Positions 1 to 7,281 of a stretch of 64,000 nt of DNA are shown piece by piece. The position numbers and the translations under genes are program-made. How positions within the stretch are numbered: position 1 is the stretch's first letter; each line of letters begins with the position of its first letter. The notes beneath the pieces were generated by a model. That model was not told the origin of the DNA. It worked only from the letters and a program-made list of their open reading frames with translations, and searched no databases. Source of the DNA: Vannielia litorea (GTDB lineage Bacteria; Pseudomonadota; Alphaproteobacteria; Rhodobacterales; Rhodobacteraceae); NCBI RefSeq assembly GCF_019801175.1, contig NZ_JAHVJR010000001.1:62001-126000 (forward strand), given 5' to 3'.

Positions 1-369
1 TCGCAACCGGCGGTGGCACGCCTCCTGCGCGGGCTGGAGAACCGGAGGCTGGTTCGGCGCGGGCCAGCGCGGGGGCGGACGGTGCCGTTGGGGCTGACCG
101 AGGCGGGGGAGGCCACTGTGGAGCGGGTGCTGGAAGCGCGGCGGGCGGCGATGGAGCAGCTGGTGGCGCCACTCGCGCCGGAGGAGCAGGCGCAACTTGC
201 CGATCTGATGGACAAGATGCTGGCCGGTGCCCTGCGCTCCCGCGCTCACGGGCGGCACCTGTGCCGGCTGTGCGACTACGACCGGTGCAGCGCGGCGGGC
301 TGCCCGGTGGAGGCGCGGGTCGACGAGATCGACGGCGGGGTCGACTGGCGCAACGAGTTCAGAAAATGA
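1..369 (+). CDS. MarR-type transcriptional regulator, 5' end cut by window
   Basis: The reading frame is open from the first base, so the gene starts upstream of the window. What remains is the second half of a winged helix: recognition-helix-like SQPAVARLLRGLE, then a basic wing (NRRLVRRGPARGRT) and the MarR-type LTEAGEA turn, followed by a long dimerisation helix. The last 45 residues hold four cysteines in a C-x2-C-x4-C-x4-C pattern (CRLCDYDRC...CPV). This is not part of the standard MarR fold and could bind metal or sense redox state. The GTG at 13 is an internal valine codon, not the start. The gene ends just before a strong hairpin shared with rpmE on the other strand. Confidence 0.8.
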   Translation, partial: SQPAVARLLRGLENRRLVRRGPARGRTVPLGLTEAGEATVERVLEARRAAMEQLVAPLAPEEQAQLADLMDKMLAGALRSRAHGRHLCRLCDYDRCSAAGCPVEARVDEIDGGVDWRNEFRK

Positions 370-370
370 A

Positions 371-401
371 AACGCCGCCCGCGGAGGTCCGGGGCGGCGT
401 T
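371..401. terminator. Bidirectional terminator between the MarR gene and rpmE
   Basis: Perfect 10-bp stem AACGCCGCCC / GGGCGGCGTT with an 11-nt loop. Read on the minus strand the stem is followed by a T-rich run (TTTTCATTTTC), so it should end the rplS-rpmE transcript efficiently. Read on the plus strand it is followed by TTTGATCTT. The two genes converge here. Confidence 0.85.
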
Positions 402-424
402 TGATCTTACAGAGGGGAGGTGGC

Positions 425-646
425 TCAGAAGCCGAGGCCCTCGTATTTTTTCTTGAACTTCGACACGCGGCCACCGGTGTCCATCAGGCGGGCGTTGCCG
501 CCGGTCCAGGCCGGGTGAACGGAGGGGTCGATGTCGAGCGACAGGGTGTCGCCCTCGGCGCCCCAGGTCGATTTCATCTGCACCACGTCGCCGTTGGTCA
601 GCTTGACGTCGATGGTGTGATACTCGGGATGCAGGTCTTTTTTCAT
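425..646 (-). CDS. rpmE: 50S ribosomal protein bL31
   Basis: 73 residues starting MKKDLHPEYH, the typical bL31 opening, and ending in the KFKKKY motif that contacts rRNA. There is no cysteine anywhere, so the zinc-binding CxxC of the C+ type of L31 is absent and this is a zinc-free form. It lies 12 nt downstream of rplS, with a good Shine-Dalgarno (AAGGAGCAG), so the two are co-transcribed. The bidirectional hairpin at 371-401 follows. Confidence 0.95.
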   Translation of the reverse strand: MKKDLHPEYHTIDVKLTNGDVVQMKSTWGAEGDTLSLDIDPSVHPAWTGGNARLMDTGGRVSKFKKKYEGLGF

Positions 647-658
647 GGTCTCTGCTCC

Positions 659-1051
659 TTAAGCCTCGGCGCCGCCGAGCGGCTTGTAGTTGGTCACCTC
701 GGCGATCCGCGCGGACTTACCGCGGCGGGTGCGGAGGTAGTAGAGCTTGGCGCGGCGGACGCGACCACGACGCACCACTTCGATGCTGTCGATGTTGGTC
801 GAGTGCAGCGGGAAGACCCGCTCGACGCCTTCGCCAAAGGAAATCTTGCGCACGGTGAACGAGCCGGCAATGCCCGCGCCGTTCTTGCGGGAGATGCACA
901 CGCCTTCGTAGTTCTGAACGCGGGTACGGGTGCCCTCGGTCACCTTGTAGCCGACGCGCACAGTGTCGCCGGCTTTGAAATCGGGAATGTCCTTCCCGAG
1001 GGAGGCAACCTGTTCGGCCTCCAGTTCAGCGATCAGGTCCATCTGATCCAC
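659..1051 (-). CDS. rplS: 50S ribosomal protein bL19
   Basis: 130 residues. The L19 core is clear: DFKAGDTVRVGYKV, then the RVQNYEGVCISRKNGAGI loop, FTVRKISFGEGVERVFPLHS, and the basic RRGRVRRAKLYYLR segment. It is slightly longer than the usual 115-125 residues because of a C-terminal tail. L19 sits at the 30S/50S interface. A GGAGTGG Shine-Dalgarno precedes the ATG. A 240-nt gap separates it from the next upstream gene, so it probably has its own promoter or leader besides read-through from trmD. Confidence 0.95.
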   Translation of the reverse strand: MDQMDLIAELEAEQVASLGKDIPDFKAGDTVRVGYKVTEGTRTRVQNYEGVCISRKNGAGIAGSFTVRKISFGEGVERVFPLHSTNIDSIEVVRRGRVRRAKLYYLRTRRGKSARIAEVTNYKPLGGAEA

Positions 1052-1291
1052 TCCTATGTTGCCCGTGGTATGCCACGGAGGTTTGGCGTGCCTCAGAGCT
1101 TCGGGTTTTATGCCGGGTCCGCCGATATGCGCCCGCCGAAGGGTTCAGCCACTGTTACTTGCAGGTCGTCCGGTTTGGCCTTTGCCAATGCCCAAACGGT
1201 CCGACAGGCGATTCCGCCCGCAGACCGGCGCTGTTTAGGGGCTTGGGGGCTTTGGATCAAGGGGTTTCGTGGCCCGCGTGGGGCGGGCGGC

Positions 1292-1513
1292 TCACCGCGG
1301 TGGCCGGGCGAGGCTTTTCCACCAGCGGGGGCTGAAGAGGTGCGGGCAGGCGAAGGCCAGCAGGGCCAGCACGAGGGGGATGCCGAGGGCGGGCGTGGTG
1401 ATGACGAGCAACACCAGCAGCAGCGCGGCGGGCGTGATCAGCACCGCTTTGGTGGCAAGGGGCAGTTGGGCGAGTTTGTCTTTCACTGTCTTCAGGTCTT
1501 CCGGTTCTTTCAC
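1292..1513 (-). CDS. Small membrane protein between trmD and rplS
   Basis: 73 residues from a GTG start. A charged amphipathic N-terminus (KEPEDLKTVKDKLAQLPLATK) is followed by a long hydrophobic stretch at about residues 23-58, long enough for one or two membrane helices, and a short basic tail with WWKSLARP. No known domain was recognised. It is judged real because the charge and hydrophobicity pattern suits a small inner-membrane protein, it is collinear with the operon, and no better frame exists here. No clear ribosome binding site precedes the GTG, so the exact start is uncertain. Confidence 0.55.
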   Translation of the reverse strand: MKEPEDLKTVKDKLAQLPLATKAVLITPAALLLVLLVITTPALGIPLVLALLAFACPHLFSPRWWKSLARPPR

Positions 1514-1627
1514 CGGATTTTTTGCCCGTGAAAGGCGGCAAGAGGGTGGCAGCCATGGGGCGTCAGGGCCTGAAGGCGGAAACGCTCTGTTCAGCCGGTT
1601 TGGGTTGCGGCCCGGACGGCCGGGCCG

Positions 1628-2443
1628 TCAGCCCTCGCCCCGGTACTTTCGCCACAGGTCGGGGCGGCGCGCGGCGGTGAGGGCCTCGCTCGTCTCGCGG
1701 CGCCAGTCGGCGATGCGCCCGTGGTGGCCCGAGAGCAGCACCTGCGGAATCTCGCGCCCGCGCCATGTGGCGGGCTTGGTGTATTGCGGGTGTTCGAGCA
1801 GGCCGTTCGAGTGGCTCTCCTCTTCGGTGGAGGCCTCGTTGCCGAGCACGCCGGGGAGCAGGCGGATGGTGGCATCGAGCATCGCTTGCGCGGCGATCTC
1901 GCCGCCGGTCAGCACGAAGTCACCAAGGCTGACCTCTTCGACGCCGAACTCCTCCAGCGCCCGTTCGTCCACCCCCTCGAAGCGACCGCAGAGCAGGGTG
2001 AGGCCGCGCCCGGCGGCGAGGCGGCGGGCCATCGCCTGATCGAAGGGCTTGCCGCGCGGGGAAGCGTAGAGCACCGGCCATTCGCCGCGGTCAGGCGGGG
2101 TGCCGCGGGCGGCATCCTCCAGCGCCTCGCCCACCACGTCGGCGCGCAGCACCATGCCCGCGCCGCCGCCTGCGGGCGTGTCATCGACGTTGCGGTGCTT
2201 GCCCTTGCCGTAGTCGCGCAGGCGCAGGGTCTCCAGCGCCCATTTGCCCTCTTCCAGCGCCCGCCCGGTGAGCGAGTGGCCGAGCACGCCGGGGAAGGCC
2301 TCGGGGAAGAGGGTGATGATCTTGGCGGTCCAGGCCGTGGCGAGGCGCGGGCCGGGGCCCATCAGGTCACGCGGGGTGCGGGAGGCGGAGATGGAGAGGC
2401 GGCCGTGGGATTTTGCGCCGTGACTTTTGGGTGTGTCGCTCAT
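1628..2443 (-). CDS. trmD: tRNA (guanine-N1)-methyltransferase TrmD
   Basis: Methylates G37 next to the anticodon of tRNAs, using S-adenosylmethionine, to prevent +1 frameshifting. SPOUT-knot residues are visible: LLCGRFEGVDERALEEF, then VSLGDFVLTGGE, then the LLPGVLGNEAS loop. The catalytic TrmD start block (KIITLFPEAFPGVLGHSLTGRAL) begins only at about residue 42, so with the ATG at 2443 the protein has an N-terminal extension of about 40 residues containing a KSHG repeat. An internal ATG (MGPGPRLATAW) is an alternative start. The ATG at 2443 overlaps the stop of the upstream VOC gene as ATGA. Confidence 0.95.
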   Translation of the reverse strand: MSDTPKSHGAKSHGRLSISASRTPRDLMGPGPRLATAWTAKIITLFPEAFPGVLGHSLTGRALEEGKWALETLRLRDYGKGKHRNVDDTPAGGGAGMVLRADVVGEALEDAARGTPPDRGEWPVLYASPRGKPFDQAMARRLAAGRGLTLLCGRFEGVDERALEEFGVEEVSLGDFVLTGGEIAAQAMLDATIRLLPGVLGNEASTEEESHSNGLLEHPQYTKPATWRGREIPQVLLSGHHGRIADWRRETSEALTAARRPDLWRKYRGEG

Positions 2444-2874
2444 TCGACGATCCTGCCTGTGGTCGGGCGCTCGTGGGTGGTGCCAAGCGAAGAGGCGAAG
2501 CGCAGCAGGTAGCCGTCGGGATCGGCCACCACGAATTGGGTTTGCCCGTGAAAGCGGGCGCCGTCCCGATACCACGCTTCTTCCAGCGGGCGAAAGAGCG
2601 GCAGGCCCTGCGCGGTGAGGCGGGCGGCGAGCGCAGGGGCATCGGCGATGAGGATTTGCAGGTGCATGCCGCGGCCTAGGGGCGGCTCGGGCGGGGCCAG
2701 CGCCCAGCTTTCGGGGGAAAGCTGTTCGAGCATCACGGCGCTGCCCTCGCGGGAGAGGTGGTAGAAGCCCTGGCCGGGGCGGGCGTAGTCGAGGTTGAAG
2801 CCGAGGTGATCAGTGTAGAAGGCCGCGGAGGCGGCGGCATCGGTGCAGCCCAGCTCGGGGGTGAGGCTAGCCAT
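2440..2874 (-). CDS. VOC-superfamily (glyoxalase/bleomycin-resistance-like) protein
   Basis: 144 residues with one VOC repeat pair. The N-terminal half has CTDAAASAAFYTDHLGFNLDY and the C-terminal half ends with QTQFVVADPDGYLLRF, the usual bab-bab halves that form a metal-containing or ligand-binding cup. The substrate cannot be told from sequence; the family includes glyoxalases, dioxygenases and antibiotic-binding proteins. Translation is coupled to both neighbours: its start overlaps the end of the upstream membrane-protein gene by 8 nt and its stop overlaps trmD by 4 nt. Confidence 0.85.
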   Translation of the reverse strand: MASLTPELGCTDAAASAAFYTDHLGFNLDYARPGQGFYHLSREGSAVMLEQLSPESWALAPPEPPLGRGMHLQILIADAPALAARLTAQGLPLFRPLEEAWYRDGARFHGQTQFVVADPDGYLLRFASSLGTTHERPTTGRIVE

Positions 2875-3766
2875 CGGCCTCGCGCTCCAGCTCCATCATC
2901 GCACGGCCCAGCCCGGCCAGTTCCTCGCCCAGCGCGGGGTTGTCGGCCTCAACCGCCAGCGCCACGCGGATGATCTCGCCGCTTTCGGGCATGTCGCGCC
3001 AGGCGTGGGGGTCATCATGGATGAGGCGGATCGCAGCGCCGGAGAAGCGGTAGAGCGCCTCGTGATCCCCGGCCTCGGTGAAGTGGGCGAAGGCGCGGGC
3101 GAGTTGCTGCTGGCCAGTGCAAAGGTCGATGGCCTCATCGGCCACGGCGGCCCAGTGCAGCGCGGCGTGGTCTCGCGGGCAGGGCGCGGCCTGGGCGCGG
3201 GCGAGGGCGGCGTCGAAGAGCGCGGCGGGGGCGGCCTGATCGGTGAGGGGGAGCACGACGCGGGCGACGCTATCGGACCCGGCATCGGGGGGCAGGGCAT
3301 CGAGCGCGGCCTCCATCCGCGCCACGGCCTCGTCGTCGAGCGTGGTGGCGGGGGCGGCGGCGTCGAGCGCGCCAAGCTCCTCGGCCATGGTTTCGAGTTG
3401 GTCGGTGGCCTCATCGAGGAACTGGTCCATCTCGCGGGTCAGCCGGGGCGGAAAGGCGGCGCGGGCGAGGGCGGTGGCCCCAGCTCCCAGCGCGAGCCAT
3501 GGCCAGGCGGGGAGGGTGCCGCCGAAGCCGGTGAGCGCGCGCAGACCCCATCCGGCGGAGACGGTGACCAGCGCCAGCAGGGCGACCACGGCGATGGAGG
3601 CCGCGGCGAGGGGCAGTTGCGGGGGGATACGCTCCATCAGGGCGTTGAAGCCGGTGAAGATGAGCGCAAAGCCTGCCACAGCGCCCCAGCCCGCGCCGTA
3701 GAGGCCGGCCACCACGGGGGCGGCATAGAGCGCGGCGATGGCGAGCCAGAAGAGGCGGAGGCGCAT
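2867..3766 (-). CDS. Membrane protein with a soluble C-terminal half, rimM-VOC interval
   Basis: 299 residues, starting 4 nt after the rimM stop at MRLRLFWLAIAALYA. The first 110 residues contain about four hydrophobic segments (near residues 5-22, 25-43, 51-72 and 87-104). The rest is a soluble, acidic, alpha-helical region with several amphipathic helices (DEATDQLETMAEELGAL and onward). No family was recognised. The arrangement of short membrane segments and a long helical domain suggests a scaffold or sensor rather than a transporter, but this is only inference. Expression is tied to rimM by position. Confidence 0.75.
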   Translation of the reverse strand: MRLRLFWLAIAALYAAPVVAGLYGAGWGAVAGFALIFTGFNALMERIPPQLPLAAASIAVVALLALVTVSAGWGLRALTGFGGTLPAWPWLALGAGATALARAAFPPRLTREMDQFLDEATDQLETMAEELGALDAAAPATTLDDEAVARMEAALDALPPDAGSDSVARVVLPLTDQAAPAALFDAALARAQAAPCPRDHAALHWAAVADEAIDLCTGQQQLARAFAHFTEAGDHEALYRFSGAAIRLIHDDPHAWRDMPESGEIIRVALAVEADNPALGEELAGLGRAMMELEREADG

Positions 3767-3770
3767 GGCC

Positions 3771-4286
3771 TCAGCTTTCCTCGGGCGGGTCGACGACGAG
3801 GCGGCCTGCGGTGAGGTCGACGGTGGGCACGGCCTCGCGGGTGAAGGGCAGCAGGAAGCTGTCGCTGCCGCCTGCGCTGCGGATTTCCAGCAGGTCGCCT
3901 GCGCCGTGGTCATGCACCGCCAGCACCTTGCCCAGCACCTCGCCGCCTGTGTCGGTGACGGTGAGGCCGATGAGGTCGGAGTAGTAGAACTCGTCATCGG
4001 GCAGGGCTGGCAGACGGGTGCGCGCCACGTAAAGGCGGGTGCCCTTGAGCGCGTCGGCCTCTTCCTTGCTGGCGATGCCGGTGAGCCGCGCTCCGAGTGC
4101 GCCCTTGAGCGGGCGGGTGAGCGACACGGTGAACTGGCGCTTGCCGTCCTCGGTGGACAGGGGGCCGTATTCGGCAATGTCGGTGGGCTCGGCGCAGAAG
4201 CTCTTGAGCCGCACCTCGCCCTGCACGCCGAATGCGCCGCCGATGGCGCCGACGCAGACCATCCCGGCCTCCTTGGCCGCGCTCAT
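3771..4286 (-). CDS. rimM: 16S rRNA processing protein RimM
   Basis: 171 residues. RimM assists maturation of the 30S head and binds uS19. The N-terminal RimM beta-barrel starts VCVGAIGGAFGVQGEVRLKSF, and the C-terminal PRC-barrel has EFYYSDLIGLTVTDTGGEVLGKVLAVHDHGAGDLLEI. The start is set at MSAAKEAGM because that ATG overlaps the stop of a 47-codon gene upstream (ATGA), and the frame further upstream is that gene read in another frame. It belongs to the classic rpsP-rimM-trmD-rplS set, here split by accessory genes. Confidence 0.95.
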   Translation of the reverse strand: MSAAKEAGMVCVGAIGGAFGVQGEVRLKSFCAEPTDIAEYGPLSTEDGKRQFTVSLTRPLKGALGARLTGIASKEEADALKGTRLYVARTRLPALPDDEFYYSDLIGLTVTDTGGEVLGKVLAVHDHGAGDLLEIRSAGGSDSFLLPFTREAVPTVDLTAGRLVVDPPEES

Positions 4287-4426
4287 CTGCCGTCTCCGGC
4301 GCAGAGGTGGCCGCCGTAGTTGCCGCCCACCGCATCGCAAGCATCGACGGCGAGTTGCCAATGGGCCGCATAGCCGAAGGCGAAGGCGGCGGCGGGGATG
4401 AGGAGTTTGCGCAGAAGCCAGAACAT
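4283..4426 (-). CDS. 47-residue single-span protein coupled to rimM
   Basis: A complete small frame, ATG at 4426 to TGA at 4283. The protein starts MFWLLRKLLIPAAAFAFGYA, one clear hydrophobic helix with positive residues at the N-side, followed by a short tail with two cysteines (VDACDAVGG...GHLCAGDGR). The stop overlaps the rimM start as ATGA, which ties its translation to rimM. The two cysteines flanking a glycine-rich loop could form a disulphide if the tail is periplasmic. No family was recognised. It is easily missed by gene callers because of its length. Confidence 0.65.
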   Translation of the reverse strand: MFWLLRKLLIPAAAFAFGYAAHWQLAVDACDAVGGNYGGHLCAGDGR

Positions 4427-4513
4427 GGGGCGGTAGTTAGTGGATAAGGGCAGGGCGGGGCAATGGGGAAGCTGCGGGCGGGGCCACTTGGGCAGATCTG
4501 CGGCGCGGGCGGG

Positions 4514-5323
4514 TCAGCGGCCCAGAAGTTTGGCCTTGGCGGCCTTCAGCGCGGTGTCGTCCATGTCGGAGCGATTCAGCTCCAGCAGGGCCTGCAGCAG
4601 CGCGGGGTCGCGGCGCTGGTTCATGTGCTGGGGCGGATCGAGCAGGGCGCGGCGCTCCTGCGGCACATTCATGAGGTCGAGCAGCGGGGTGGCGGGGCCG
4701 AAGGGGGTGGCGGCGGTGTCTTCGAGCGATGCGGTTTCGACCGGGCTATTCAGCACGGCGCGGGTGGCCTCGATCACTGGCGCGAAATCGGCGGCGGCGG
4801 GATTGGCGGCGCAGAATTCCTCGAAATCGAGCACCATTCGCGAGCTTTTCACGTGCTCCGCCCATGCGCTCTGCATCCAAGGGCCCGGGGCGCGGAGCGA
4901 GAAGAAGAAGGTGATGCGGGCATCGGGAAACTGCGCCAGCAGGCAGGCCTCGATCACCTCGGCGATCTCGGGCACGGCGGAATAGTCGGGCAGTGCGGTG
5001 CGGCCCGCCATGTGGCCTGCAAGCTCCTCGGAGGAGAGCAGCAGGTCGCGTTTGCGGCCCAGCTCCAGCCCGTCGAGATAGGCGGTGAAGCGCAGGCGCA
5101 GCTTTTCGAGCGAGAGCGGGTCGCGCCATGTGGAGAAGGCGCGGGTTGCAAAGAGAACGGGCTCCAGCTGTTGCCGGAGCCCGAGGGCCATCACTGGCCA
5201 GAGGTGTTTGCCGCTGCGTCGCAGGAACCGCTGGGCGGAGGTCGTCCCGGTCTTGTGAAAGCCCATGTGGACGACCACCCGCACTGGCACCCGCACGGGC
5301 GTGTCGCGCGGCGCGGCGGCCAT
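4514..5323 (-). CDS. Sulfotransferase-like P-loop protein
   Basis: 269 residues when started at MAAAPRDTPVRV, 7 nt after the rpsP stop. The motif VVHMGFHKTGTTSAQRFLRR near residues 17-35 matches the 5'-phosphosulfate-binding (PAPS) loop of sulfotransferases, with the lysine of K-T-G-T-T in place. A later segment ITFFFSLRAPGPWMQSAWAEHVK fits the 3'-phosphate-binding strand-helix (R-x-P-x-x...). The acceptor could be a carbohydrate or other metabolite; sequence does not tell. Finding it directly between rpsP and rimM is unusual. The frame is open further upstream, but that part overlaps rpsP antiphase and is not used. Confidence 0.75.
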   Translation of the reverse strand: MAAAPRDTPVRVPVRVVVHMGFHKTGTTSAQRFLRRSGKHLWPVMALGLRQQLEPVLFATRAFSTWRDPLSLEKLRLRFTAYLDGLELGRKRDLLLSSEELAGHMAGRTALPDYSAVPEIAEVIEACLLAQFPDARITFFFSLRAPGPWMQSAWAEHVKSSRMVLDFEEFCAANPAAADFAPVIEATRAVLNSPVETASLEDTAATPFGPATPLLDLMNVPQERRALLDPPQHMNQRRDPALLQALLELNRSDMDDTALKAAKAKLLGR

Positions 5324-5330
5324 CGCCGGA

Positions 5331-5741
5331 TTACTCGGCGCTTTCTTCGGCAGCAGCCTCTTCGGCAGGCTCTTCGGCCGGAGCAGCGGCGGCCTCGGCG
5401 GCAGCAGCGGCCTTGGCGGCCTTCTCTTCAGCGCGCTCGGTGGCGGCTTTGCCCGGCTTGCCCTTGTTGGGGTTGTTGCGCTCTTTCTTCTCGACAACGC
5501 CAGCGGCTTCGAGGAAGCGGCTGATGCGGTCGGTCGGCTCGGCGCCCTGGTCGAGCCAGTACTGCACGCGCTCCATGTTCATTTTGACGCGCTCTTCGCT
5601 GTCTTTGGGCAGGAGCGGGTTGTAGGTGCCGAGCTTCTCCTTGAAGCGGCCGTCGCGGGGCATCCGGCTGTCGGCGGCGACGATGGAGTAGAACGGGCGC
5701 TTCTTGGAGCCGCCGCGTGCGAGACGAATTTTCATGGCCAT
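5331..5741 (-). CDS. rpsP: 30S ribosomal protein bS16
   Basis: 136 residues. The S16 core is complete: KIRLARGGSKKRPFYSIVAADSRMPRDGRFKEKLGTYNPL, then the YWLDQGAEPTDRISRFLE helix. It is followed by a low-complexity tail of about 50 residues, first lysine-rich and then almost only alanine and glutamate. This tail is common in alphaproteobacterial S16 and absent from the 82-residue E. coli protein. Two in-frame ATGs (M-A-M-K) compete as start; the AAAGGAG at about 5752 favours the first. Confidence 0.95.
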   Translation of the reverse strand: MAMKIRLARGGSKKRPFYSIVAADSRMPRDGRFKEKLGTYNPLLPKDSEERVKMNMERVQYWLDQGAEPTDRISRFLEAAGVVEKKERNNPNKGKPGKAATERAEEKAAKAAAAAEAAAAPAEEPAEEAAAEESAE

Positions 5742-5781
5742 TGGGGTGTTCTCCTTTGGAATGGCATGGGGAGTGAGGTGC

Positions 5782-5801
5782 GGGACAGGCCCCGACCTAC
5801 G
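5782..5801 (-). repeat. GGTAGGTCGGG-type dispersed repeat, copy 1
   Basis: On the minus strand it reads CGTAGGTCGGGGCCTGTCCC. Close relatives occur at 21603-21622 and 52784-52806. It straddles the stop of the chorismate mutase gene in the 55-nt gap before rpsP. The second half is partly self-complementary (GGG...GTCCC). Confidence 0.55.
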
Positions 5802-6093
5802 ATTGGTGTTCCTCGTGGTGTTTGATGACTTCCCGGATGATGAACTCCAGGAATTTCTTGGCGAATTCGGGGTCGAGGTCTGCCCGTTTTGCCAGGTCTT
5901 CGAGCCGTGCGATCTGCACCGCCTCGCGGGCGGGATCGGACGCGGGAAGGTCGTGCTGCGCCTTCAGCACGCCCACGGCCTGGGTGTGCTTGAAGCGCTC
6001 GCCAAGGGTGTAGACGAGGATGGCGTCGAGCCGGTCGATGCTTTCGCGGTGGCCTTTCAGCAGCTCTGCCGCGCGGGTTGCGTCATCAGTCAA
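5797..6093 (-). CDS. Chorismate mutase (AroQ type)
   Basis: 98 residues. Converts chorismate to prephenate on the route to phenylalanine and tyrosine. All-helical AroQ features are visible: LLKGHRESIDRLDAILVYTLGERFKHTQAVGVLKAQ, with the first arginine, the R-x-x-x-x-x-x-V-x-x-x-K spacing of the active site, and DPEFAKKFLEFIIREVIKHH at the C-terminus. The only suitable start is TTG at 6093, preceded by GGGAGG at good spacing and overlapping the stop of the GNAT gene by 8 nt; no ATG exists upstream of the conserved core in this frame. Confidence 0.85.
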   Translation of the reverse strand: MTDDATRAAELLKGHRESIDRLDAILVYTLGERFKHTQAVGVLKAQHDLPASDPAREAVQIARLEDLAKRADLDPEFAKKFLEFIIREVIKHHEEHQS

Positions 6094-6754
6094 CGGTGCC
6101 TCCCTTGGGTTTGAAGATGGGGTTGATGTGGTGTTCGATTTCCAGCGCGATGCCGTCGCCCAACTGGGTGGTGCGCAGCGCTTCGAGGCTGGGGTGGCGG
6201 TAGACGGCGGCCTCGTCGTTGCCGATGGAGGGCGCTTCCTTGTCTTTCTTGCAGCCCAGCCGTTCGGCCAGCTTGATCGAGGAGAGGTCATGCGGGTCGA
6301 GGTAGCTCACGGCGCCGTCCCAGCCCTGATCGTGGTAGAAGTAGCGGCGCGCCCGGTCGGTCGCCTCCAGCGCAAAGCCCTTGCCGGCCTTCTCGGGCCA
6401 GATGATCCATGCGATCTCGCGCTCGGGCCAGCCTGCGGGCGCCCAGCCGCCGGCCATTCCGACGGTTTCGCCGGTGTCCTTCAGGTGGATCATCCACATG
6501 CCGAAGCCGCGGATCTGCCAGTGGCCGATCTCGGCGGCGTAGAGCATCCAGCTTTCGTAAGGATTGAGCGGGCCACCCATGAAGCGCGACCGGTAGGAGG
6601 CGAAGGTGGCCTTGAAGTTCGGGTAATCCTCGGGCGCGGGCGGCTCCAGCCGGAGGCGGGTCGTCTCCAGCGTGGGGATCGTCACCGGGCGGGGGCCGGG
6701 GATGGTGAGCGGGTTTTCCAGCGGGTTGCCGGAGAAGGTTGCAGCGTCGGTCAT
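6086..6754 (-). CDS. GNAT-family N-acetyltransferase (copy 1 of 5)
   Basis: 222 residues, the longest and last-transcribed of five adjacent GNAT genes. It shows the RimJ/RimL-type opening LETTRLRLEPPAPEDYPNF, a strand-turn GETVGMAGGWAP, then EIAWIIWPEKAGKGFALEATDRARRYFY, which carries the acetyl-CoA pyrophosphate loop (KAGKGFA, a form of Q/RxxGxG/A). Ends with the conserved NxxS-type helix (DLSSIKLAERLGCKK). The C-terminus is about 40 residues longer than its paralogues. The acceptor is unknown. Its start overlaps the neighbouring GNAT stop (ATGA). Confidence 0.85.
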   Translation of the reverse strand: MTDAATFSGNPLENPLTIPGPRPVTIPTLETTRLRLEPPAPEDYPNFKATFASYRSRFMGGPLNPYESWMLYAAEIGHWQIRGFGMWMIHLKDTGETVGMAGGWAPAGWPEREIAWIIWPEKAGKGFALEATDRARRYFYHDQGWDGAVSYLDPHDLSSIKLAERLGCKKDKEAPSIGNDEAAVYRHPSLEALRTTQLGDGIALEIEHHINPIFKPKGGTVD

Positions 6755-7281
6755 GCGGCGGCCTCCGTGCGACGGGGGTGGCGCCAGACCACGCAGGGGG
6801 CGTTGAAAAACTCCACCTCGCGCTCGCGGTGCGCGCCCAGCCGTTCGGCCAGGGCGGCGGAGCGGGTGTTGTCGGGGTGGATGTAGCTGATCGGGCCGTC
6901 GATGCCGAAGTGGCGGGCGCCGTAGGCCAGCGCCGCCTCTGCCGCCTCGCGGGCGATGCCCTGCCCCTCGAAGCCGTCGAAGATCGACCAGCCGATCTCG
7001 GGCTCAAGCCAGCCGTCGTGGTTGTTGAAGCCGACGCGCCCGGCGACCGCGCCGGTGTCCTTGATCTCGACGGTCCAGAGGCCGTAGCCGTGCAGTGCCC
7101 AGTGGCCGAGCGTGCTCAGGAACTTGCGCCAAGATGTCCAGCGGTCGATCGGCCCGCCAACCCAGTGCGAGCGCTCGGAGGCGTCAAAGGCCAGATAGGC
7201 CTCGAAGTCGCTCTCGCGGTTGGCGCGCAGCAGGAGGCGCTCGGTCTCGACGACCGGGATGTTCACGGTGGCGAGGCTCAT
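6751..7281 (-). CDS. GNAT-family N-acetyltransferase (copy 2 of 5)
   Basis: 176 residues from ATG 7281. Core elements in order: VETERLLLRANRESDFEAY, GAVAGRVGFNNHDGW, PEIGWSIFDGFEGQGIAREAAEAALAYGARHFG (acetyl-CoA loop EGQGIA), and SYIHPDNTRSAALAERLGAHRE. It resembles its neighbours over the whole length, including the SHWVGGPIDR motif after the first helix, which in the other copies reads KYVGGPLNR or VHMGGPFTH. Both ends are joined to neighbours by ATGA overlaps. Confidence 0.85.
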   Translation of the reverse strand: MSLATVNIPVVETERLLLRANRESDFEAYLAFDASERSHWVGGPIDRWTSWRKFLSTLGHWALHGYGLWTVEIKDTGAVAGRVGFNNHDGWLEPEIGWSIFDGFEGQGIAREAAEAALAYGARHFGIDGPISYIHPDNTRSAALAERLGAHREREVEFFNAPCVVWRHPRRTEAAA

